A program made the position numbers and the translations under genes. Positions 56,581 to 64,000 of a DNA stretch of 64,000 nt are shown piece by piece. Position 1 is the first letter of the stretch. Every line of letters begins with the position of its first letter. The notes below the pieces were generated by a model. That model was not told the origin of the DNA. It saw only the letters and a list, made by a program, of their open reading frames with translations, and did no database searches. Source of the DNA: Salvator merianae (lineage: Eukaryota; Chordata; Lepidosauria; Squamata; Teiidae); NCBI GenBank assembly GCA_003586115.2, contig QVOM02000034.1, positions 139,976,449 through 140,040,448 on the forward strand, given 5' to 3'.

Positions 56581-57324
56581 GTATGATAACCCACAAAAAG
56601 AAACTTCTTTTTCACTCTGTGTGATATGCTGGTATCTTTTTCTCTTTAGGCACAAAATGGTACTTGTTCAAGAATGAACAAATTCAAAATCCACCTCTTT
56701 CTATAGAAATGGGTGTAATGCTAAAGATCTATCCTATGAATACCATTCACCAGCCCAGTTTAAGAACAAGTATACTTGCTTCTGTAGCACATGCCAGCGT
56801 TTATTAATAAAAGATCACATGGAAACTAGCACCAGCAAGCACATACACCCCTCAACAGTTTCCCACTCATGTGGGCATGGATAGGCAGAACATCATTCTT
56901 GCTCATTTCCTGTTTCCTCACAGACTCTAAATGATCTTTAAACAACTCAGTTACTTTCCAACTGTTACACGCTTAGCTCTACAAGAAAGAAGAAGCAGGA
57001 TCAGTGGAATGATGCAGGCAGGCATGACCTGTTATCACACAGCTTCAAAGGTGGCAGTGCAGTGGCCGAGCCGACACAGAGGCCTCTCCTTGTGCCCTGT
57101 TTGTTTGGAGCCCCTGCAGATTCTCTTTCACTGCTGTTGTGTTACAGAATCTGTTTAAGCTAAGCTAAAGTTGTCTTGAGAGCTAGGGGGCCTTGGCAGT
57201 GTACTCTGGCTGATGCTGCAGCAGAAAGTGAACATTGCTGCCAAAACTGATCTTTTCATTCTGATGCGTCTCAAACTTTTTGCGTTTACTTTGGGGACCT
57301 TCTAAAGACTTTGGGTTGATTGCA
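56581..57324 (+). other. Intron, no recognised element
   Basis: Downstream intron DNA. No terminal exon and no repeat are recognised. Confidence 0.5.
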
Positions 57325-58055
57325 TAATTCAATGAAGCTATGAGCTATGCCGTGCAAAGCTACCCAAGATGGACAGGACATAGTGGAGGGTTGATCCCTG
57401 GAGAAGGAAATGGCAACCCACTTCAGTATCCTTGCTAAGAAAATTCCTTGCAAAGCATTACAGGAAAAACAATGTGACACTGGAAAATGAGTGCTCAGGT
57501 CAGAAGGTGTCCAAAACGTTACTGGGGAAGAACGGAGGGCAAGTACTAGAAAGAGTGAGGTGACCGGGTCAAAGCTGTGGGTGTGTCTGGTGGTGTAAAA
57601 AACAATATTGCATAGGAACATGGGATGTAACATCTATGAACTAAGTTAAGCTGGACTGATATCTTGGGAGTTGGTGAACTAAAATGGACAGGAATGGGTG
57701 AATTTAACTCAGTTGGCCATTATAGCTATTCTTGTGGGCAAGAATCCCTTAAAAGGAATGGAGTAGCCCTCATAGTAAATAAAAGGGTGAGAAGAGCAGT
57801 ACTGTGATACAATCTCAAAAATGACAGAATGATCTCTGTTTCAATTCAAGGCAAACCATTCAAAATCACAGTAATCCAAGCTGGCTAGTTCCATGAAGAC
57901 ATACAATGTCTAGAGCTAACACCAAAAAAATTTATACTTTCATCTTAGGGGATTGGAATGCTAAAGTAGGAAATCAAAAGATAACTGGGATAACAGGCAA
58001 GTTTGGTGGGGAGTATAAAATGAAGCAGGGCAGAAACGAATAGGATTTTGTCAAG
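57325..58055 (+). mobile_element. BovB (RTE-clade) LINE, 5'/endonuclease portion
   Basis: It opens with CAAAGCTACCCAAGATGGAC and GGAGAAGGAAATGGCAACCC, text shared with the BovB 5' region. It then reads, with frameshifts, LTQLAIIAILVGKNPLKRNGVA-like endonuclease text including NGVALIVNKRVRRAVL, LKNDRMISVSIQGKPFKITV and a GDWNAKVGNQ box. These are hallmarks of the RTE/BovB endonuclease. It stops near 58055, before RT, where L1 text takes over. BovB is typical of squamates and ruminants. Confidence 0.85.
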
Positions 58056-59480
58056 ATAACTCACAAGCTATTACCAAATTTCAATTGGTAAGTAAATCTA
58101 TTAGATATCTTGAAATCCGAATCTTCAAAAATACCCAAAAACTGGTTTTAGGAAATTATCAGCTCCTATACAAAAAAATGAAAAAAGACATTAAAAGTTG
58201 CAGCTCACAATATATGTTATTAACTGGGTGAATAACAGCAACTAAAATGACATTTTTACCTAAGGTCGCATTTCTTTTTCAAATGATCCCTGAAGCACCA
58301 CCAGAGAAAACTATAAAACCATTTGAAAACTTAATGAATGACTTTATATATTCAGACAAAGGACCTTGTCTCACAAAAAAAACTCAGGTAAAGGCCAAAG
58401 AAAGAAAGGGGATAGGGAGTCCCAAACCAGGATCCGTTATTTACCCCAATTACTGAAACATTAGAAAAACTCCCTGAAATGACACACGACACGATTAAAA
58501 AATGGCAGAATTGGAAACTCAAGCTAAGTTCCCCTCATCCACCTATCATGGCTCTTATAGCCATTCTAAGACAATTCCTCACCCCTTCTAAAAATCAGCT
58601 GCAATCGCTAGCAGAAGCTGGCTTAAATAATCTAAATTACTTCTATGCTCCCAATGGCAACATAAAGAACATATAAATCAAGTGTTTACCACACATCCAG
58701 GCACCTGGCTAGTGGCACGAACTGTTATACACTGGCTAAACTCACCTGAAGTAAAAAAAAAATGCAACAAGGTCATTAACACAATTAGAAACAACATTAC
58801 AGCGATATAAAAGTGATAACAAAGGAATTGTCAATATATATATATATCAACTATATAAATATTATTTTTTAAATGCTGTACGTGCCTCATGGGAATTGGA
58901 TTTTCAATAAAACTAACATAAAAAGGGTGGCAGAAAATAATAAAACATAAACCTTGTACCGGCTCTCCTAACATCAACGAATTCCAACTAAAAATATTAC
59001 ACAAGTGGCACAGAATGCCTGTGCAACTTTCATACAGGACAAAACATCTACCATCTAACTGTTGGAAGTGCAAAGAACTTAGAGGTACTTACTTCCACAT
59101 GCGGTAGGAATGCCAAATGTCCTGGATACTGGACATTTGTCTACAATGTTAATACCACACCTTATCCATAGCACAATCATCAAAAGGACATGCTTGACAT
59201 GATGTTATCAACGGCAAAATACATTGTTGCTTCAAGATGGAAAGCAGAAGAGCAATTCACTCTCACTGGTTGGTACAAATTTCCTTGAAATACAGCCACA
59301 AAGGAAAGCATCGAGGAGCAACTACACCTGGCACAAGGTGTTGTCCAAAACACCACTTTCTATACTACCTGGAAATCCTTCAGCTCGCACAGACTTTGAA
59401 ATTCCAAACTGTCACCCTTTAAAAACTTGGCTGGGACTGTCTATAGAGCCTCTACAAAATGATAAATAAAAAGTTAAGAC
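58056..59480 (+). mobile_element. L1-type LINE fragment, ORF2 C-terminal part (L1-E)
   Basis: The + strand reads SIRYLEIRIFKNTQKLVLGN, then ATKMTFLPKVAFLFQMIPEA and ENLMNDFIYSDKGP, the L1 thumb region. It continues to a Cys-motif relic near 59060-59110 (LPSNCWKCKELRGTYFH) and a C-terminus at 59224-59469. It contains several stops and a (TA)n stretch at 58835-58847. It shares motifs with L1-A and L1-D but is more diverged. Confidence 0.78.
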
Positions 59481-60471
59481 CAAGACTCCATCATTCTTCT
59501 TCATTCTGTTTCAAATCTATAATATAAAATGAGACTTGCTTGCTCTGATCGTCAGAGCTCTCAATACATCCAGTTACAATGCATTCATTGTAAGTGAGTG
59601 CTAACAGGATTATCTCCAGAGGTCCCCTTGTTAGTGACAGTGGCTTTGCTACTATGTTAAAGTTACCCCTGTTTTTGTATAGGCAAAGGGAATGAAGGAA
59701 GTTTTTGAATGGGATTTTTAAGCCTAGTTAACCCACAGAACTAAAGGGTAAAAACCTAAATACTACTTCTAAAATGGGCTCTAAACTAAGGGAACCCAAT
59801 GTTTTTTTTTTACTCTCCAATGCATAAAGTTCAGAAGACAAAGTCTTTGCCCACGATGAGGTGCAAATTGCAGATTGCAGGAGCGATGAATTGGAGATCA
59901 GAGGCTGCAGGTCTCGGCAGGAGCGCACTTGGGAAAATGGCAGTTTTGGTAAAAACTCTGAGTTAGCCAGGTTGTCTGCTGGCAAAGCAATGAAAGGAAG
60001 AGCAGACAAAGAATTGAGGAGCAGTTGGGTGAGAGATTCAAAGTGATGACTGCTGATGGTAGTGGACCATGCGGCAGGAAGCTGTGGGGCAGAGAACCGT
60101 GCCATGCCATGCCATGACCCTGGATCCTTTTTATCCTTATTTTTAGCATGGGGGCTGTCACATAATGTGAGAAAAATCCCACTGGGCAAGGAAAAATGTG
60201 ACTACATTGACTGTAACGATAAGTTCTCGACAGAACCAATGTACTTTTAGTGAGAGGGCAAAGTTAACAGGCTGAGCACAGAGGTTTTGTATTGTGCTCA
60301 AAAGGCAGATATTACATGCGGATAGCAGGTAACACGTCTGTATTGTCAACATTCTGATTTGATTACTGTTTAATGATCAATTGAGCCTTGATCAACATGG
60401 AACAAGCGGTAACACAGACACAGGGGAAAGTGTCAAATTGTTGGGATACCTGTTCCTTTTAGGCAAACAGC
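59481..60471 (+). other. Intron, no recognised element
   Basis: A GTGCCATGCCATGCCATG micro-repeat lies near 60100. The ORF at 59728-60189 on the - strand has no recognisable homology. Confidence 0.5.
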
Positions 60472-60485
60472 TGCTAGACATTCCT

Positions 60486-61288
60486 TTATTTATTTTAAAA
60501 CATATAAAATTACATTATACTCTAAAATTCGTACCAGTGGTGTAGGAAATGGGGGGCGGGGGGACGGGGGGGCCCGGGAAGCCAATGCAGCCAAGTCTTT
60601 CTCTGCTTGCCCAGCAGCTGTTGGGGCGGCGGCGGGGATAGGAGGCTGCAGGGCGGGGCCCCTCACTTGCGATCCTTTGCCGCCTCATGGCCCCAGGTGG
60701 CAAAAAGTTTAGCTCCGCCGCGGATTCATACACTAATATTTTGTTGTTGACTTCCTCCTAATTCCAAAATTAATAAGCTAACATTTTCTACTACTGACTT
60801 CCTCCTTCTTCCAAAGTTTCTTCTATGTTTCATGTTTCTTGCCCCTCCTAATCTCTCAGTTCTTTTCTTCTATTGATTATCTTCTTTCTGCTTCATTCTT
60901 CAAATCCAGCAATCACAGGTCCACTTTCCAGTTTTGTAGAAAGTCGATAAAGGGTTTCCAGTTTTCATAAAACCTACCAACTGGCTTATTTCTCAGTAAG
61001 TTAGTCAATTTGTCCATCTTGGAAAGGTCCATCCTTTTAACCAACCATTCATCCACCGTTGTTATTTTGTTCTCCTTTCCATTTTTGTGCATGTATAATT
61101 CTAGCTACAATTACCATATTTTGCATTAAAACATTAACAACATCAAACTTATTTTCTCTTATCCCCAATAAGTAAAGTTCTGGGTTAAAAGGAATGTTTA
61201 TCTTTAAGATCTTCTGCAAAACTGGAAATATTTGCACCTAATTTTTTTTATTTATTTTTTTTGCTTTTGTATAAGTCCACCACATAGT
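60486..61288 (-). mobile_element. 5'-truncated L1 with perfect 14-bp target duplication (L1-F)
   Basis: TGCTAGACATTCCT flanks the insertion at 60472-60485 and 61289-61302. On the - strand it carries only the ORF2 C-terminus, with ILKINIPFNPELYLLGIREN and NVLMQNMVIVARIIHAQKWK (61049-61237), closely related to L1-D, and then a 3'UTR. A younger hAT-type element (60535-60723) sits inside its 3'UTR. Confidence 0.92.
60535..60723. mobile_element. Short hAT-type element nested in L1-F
   Basis: It starts CAGTGGTGTAGGAAATGGGG and ends TTTAGCTCCGCCGCGG. The flanks are ATTCGTAC (60527-60534) and ATTCATAC (60724-60731), 7 of 8 identical. It has the same ends and GC-rich body as the large composite at 42245-46195, showing that these ends define a family. 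Confidence 0.78.
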
Positions 61289-61302
61289 TGCTAGACATTC
61301 CT

Positions 61303-61429
61303 AATGTGCGTACTTCAGATTCACACCTGGGTACTGTTTGTTCAAAATGGGCTGATTAAGATATTCAAATGCAAGTTTAATTTTGTTATTTTGGGACAAA
61401 TAATTCTGATTAGAATGCAGGGGTAAGTA
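61303..61429 (+). other. Intron spacer
   Basis: Short unassigned sequence between the L1-F target duplication and a CR1-like fragment. Confidence 0.5.
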
Positions 61430-61720
61430 GTGAGTTAGCAAAGTCTGCTGATGACACTAAATTGTTCAGGGTAGTAAAAACTGAAAGTGATTGTAAAGAG
61501 CTCCAGAGGGATTTCTTGACATTGGGTAAGTGGACAAATGCACTTCAGTCTTAGCAATTGCAAAGTGATGCACATTGAGGCAAAGAACCCTAATCACACC
61601 TATAAACTGATGGGGGCTGAGCTTTTTTGACAGACCAGGAAAGGAACCTTGGGGTTCTGGCTGACAACAGTGAAAAAAGCAAATTCAGTGCTAGGGGTCA
61701 CAGGCAAACCTCATGTCTGG
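61430..61720 (+). mobile_element. Old CR1-clade LINE fragment (RT core)
   Basis: The + strand reads SADDTKLFRVVKTESDCKEL (block C box SADD here), then LQRDFLTLGKWTNALQ and, in another frame, DQERNLGVLADNS. These match the FADDTKL...EKDLGVLVDH order of CR1. It is more diverged than the three long CR1 copies and belongs to another subfamily. Confidence 0.75.
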
Positions 61721-62969
61721 TACTTTTAAAATGGAGCTTTTGCTTTGCGAAAATGGAATTTCTTTTGCTTCTCACAGGGCTTCCAGGCATTCTGGTCAAG
61801 CCCTATACTTATATAATTTCATGTCTAATAGCTTTGCACATTTTCCTGACACAAGATAGCTTCTTGTCTTATGTAAAAAGAATGTCTACTTCTGAGTTAA
61901 TGAACACATCTAGTAGCAGGTGGACTACAGTCCGGTGGGGGTGGTAACATCTGGCCACTGCACCCCGGGGGCTCTTACCAGCTGCACATTTTTTGTCATC
62001 TAGATGCAAATTGTTACCCTTTTTAGTTCAGACATTCAAAAATATGTGACCGAATGTAGGAATTCACTTGTCCTTTCCTAAGCAACATCATCAAAGTTAA
62101 AAAAAAAAAGTTTTATTTAAAAACAGAACTAAAGAAATATAACAAATGACTTCAATTGTCCAAGTTCAGTATAACTTAAAAGTATTAATGTAACTGAGGG
62201 TTTGCAGCACATCAGCTGCATTTAAACGAGTTACAAAAACTGCATGAAAAGGGAAATTCATAACAATCCTCCTTCATAAAGATGCTTCAGCCAGCACTTA
62301 CTTTCAGGAAAATAAACAGAAAAGTCCTGCTATGTTTAGGTAACGTTTCTAAGGCTTCATCCATACAGGCACTATTACGTACTCCTTTGCTGGGGTCCGT
62401 GGCTTACACACATCTGGATGTCCCTGGAATGGTTTGTTTACACACAGTTAACTTCCAGGGCCATTTCCATTCTGGCATGGAAGTGCACCCTCTGGAAACC
62501 TCGCAACTGCAGAACCAAAGGTATTCTGGGTTGGGAGGCACAGTGCATTTGCCATGCCTCTCAAGCTTCTCACTGCAGTGAAGGCTATCCCGTTGCCACA
62601 TCTGACCCACATGGAGATGCAGCCTAATCTACAGAACTTTCTGGGCCTCTCTCACCTTTCCACCATAATGGGGCTGTTCACTCTTCAAAGGATTAAGTGA
62701 AAAGAGGCAGATTTTCTGTTTCTTCCTTGCCTTCTCTTATCCCTTCCAGCACTTCTCCAATTTGGCTTTGGACTTTTAAAAAGTCCAATTTGCCAAAGTC
62801 TTATGAGATTTTTTGAAAAGTTTGCTATGTGGCTATGTCTTCCTGTCCCAAAATATGCTGCGTATGTCTTACGGCATGCTGAAAATAGACACAAAGAAAT
62901 GGGAAAAAGTATTTGAGCCATGATCTGGGGATCGTTGTCATTCTTGAGCACCAACAAGTCAAGTTGATT
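61721..62969 (+). other. Intron or intergenic; nothing firmly recognised
   Basis: An A run at 62099-62110 and AT-rich DNA are followed by unassigned sequence. ORFs at 62282-62627 on both strands have no recognisable homology. Confidence 0.5.
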
Positions 62970-63110
62970 AGATGGTCACCTTTATGGTCACCTCTGTACA
63001 GTTTTCTTGGCAAAGGAGTGGTTTGCCATTCAAAGGAAAGGCAGGGAATTGAATCTGTGACTATTTGCTTTCCAGGCAGTTTGTCTGTAGCTACTCCTAT
63101 CTGGGGATTA
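62970..63110 (-). mobile_element. Diverged tRNA-derived SINE
   Basis: On the - strand it shows a GTAGCTACAGACAAACTGCC A-box remnant and a GATTCAATTCCC B-box remnant. The AATGGCAAACCACTCC and GCCAAGAAAACTGTAC body is also present. It is the same family as 44770-44975. Confidence 0.65.
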
Positions 63111-63279
63111 TTATAGCTCCTAAAGCGCTTTAGTGAGAATGAAATAGGGAACCACGCTGCTAGAAAGAGATTTTTTCACCAACCTTATTTTCAGGAATAA
63201 GAGCTGCTGCTGAAAGGGAAGGAGAAAAGCAATGAATGGCGAATGGGAAACCTGAACAGCTGATCAGCAGTTTGTTTTT

Positions 63280-63495
63280 TCATCCATTTCAGCAGCAGCG
63301 ATTGCTGCTGAAAATGAAGGAAAAAACCTTATTTGGTATGCAGGAGAAAATGGTATCCAGGAGCCTGAAAGTGCTGCTGCATCAAAACCTGGAATGTTTT
63401 GTTCCTAACTTGAAATTGGCTCTTTTTAAAAAAAAATAAAAATCATTTTGTTCCAAGTTCAGAACACTCAAAACATTTTGTTTTACACATCCCTA
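63280..63495. mobile_element. Right end of a hAT-like element
   Basis: The sequence ends ACACATCCCTA, the complement of the TAGGGATGTG end seen at 3261. A short hairpin, TTTCAGCAGCA...TGCTGCTGAAA, lies at about 63285-63312. No matching left end or target duplication was located. Confidence 0.45.
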
Positions 63496-64000
63496 ATCTA
63501 TATACTTCAGTGAACAATTATGGAAACTGAAATTCATATTGCCTTTTGTGCATTTTGTACATGCACACTGGTTTATGGAAGCAAAGGTGTCCTGGGTGTG
63601 TGTGTCATTGTAGAGTATCAGGTAAATATGGCTACTTGGTGAAAAGGAGAACAGGGTTGAGGAGCCAGAAAAAGTGAGTGCAGATGGGAGTGCATGCCTG
63701 TAGTGTGGCGCAGAGAAAGAAGAATAGCAACATTGGTGGCATGGAAGCGCTTAGAATTGCAATCTGGTGTTGCTTGAAATTCATGGTGTCAGCCACCAAC
63801 ACAGAATACTGTCTTATCTACGAACTAGCATGTACTGTTGGATTCATCATTTCCCCCCATATTTGCCCTGGTGTTCAGACTGGTGGTCTTGAAAGAAGGA
63901 GAAACCACCAACCACTCTTGGGTATTGCTCAATCATCCTAGGAAGGATGGATTTATATTGCTTATACTTCGTTCAGCATTCAGGTGTCTGCTCTTATGTA
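63496..64000 (+). other. Unassigned sequence to window end
   Basis: No exon, repeat or RNA gene recognised. Confidence 0.5.

Noticed and set aside
59728..60189. 153-codon ORF on the - strand
   Set aside because: No homology recognised, and it overlaps unrelated open frames on both strands.
63236..63439. ORF after a TTTCAG with QQQRLLLKMKEKTLF-like coiled-coil text, considered as the last host exon
   Set aside because: It lies at the end of a hAT-like element with a CAGCAG palindrome and does not resemble the expected myomegalin C-terminus.

Overview
The window is vertebrate nuclear DNA: introns and exons of one split gene on the + strand, packed with transposable elements. The element mix (CR1 LINEs with an esterase-type ORF1, L2-like and L1 LINEs, a BovB/RTE LINE, several hAT-type DNA transposons, foldback MITEs, and tRNA-derived SINEs) is typical of squamate reptiles. 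BovB together with abundant CR1 and L1 is the main reason for that call. I cannot name the species. No bacterial genes, CRISPR arrays or stand-alone RNA genes were seen.

Host gene: ten coding exons can be read on the + strand (2218-2689, 4566-4801, 6335-6386, 10954-11189, 12492-12644, 20892-21167, 29517-29694, 52248-52372, 55965-56137, 56449-56580). Each has AG acceptor and GT donor sites, and the splice phases agree across all nine junctions, giving 677 uninterrupted codons. The translation looks like the C-terminal half of myomegalin (PDE4DIP), a coiled-coil centrosome/Golgi scaffold and paralogue of CDK5RAP2. It includes a C-terminal segment resembling the CM2 region. The first and last coding exons lie outside the window.

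Layout: 1-2085 is a CR1 copy (-) cut by the window edge. 2.2-12.6 kb holds exons 1-5 with hAT elements, MITEs, microsatellites and an L2-like fragment. 14.2-18.8 kb is a SINE, a near full-length CR1 (+) and another SINE. Exon 6 follows, then a second long CR1 in the opposite orientation (22.5-26.4 kb). Exon 7 is at 29.5 kb. The next intron (29.7-52.2 kb) is a nest of elements: an L1 (-) split by about 5.2 kb of younger DNA that includes an LTR/primer-site-like segment and a chimeric 'half-L1'; further L1 pieces; a 3.95-kb GC-rich hAT-type composite with an L1 inside it; a 1.9-kb L1 with a perfect target duplication; and a second half-L1 copy. Exons 8-10 are at 52.2-56.6 kb. Downstream are a BovB fragment, L1 fragments, a hAT nested in an L1 nested in the intron, and CR1 and SINE remnants.

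All retroelement reading frames seen here carry stops, frameshifts or truncations, so they are annotated as relics. The host gene is the only apparently functional coding unit. No convincing new gene system was found. The points most worth checking are the opposed CR1 arms around exon 6, the half-L1 chimera, the nested insertions dated by target-site duplications, and coiled-coil modules that seem to be missing from the host gene.
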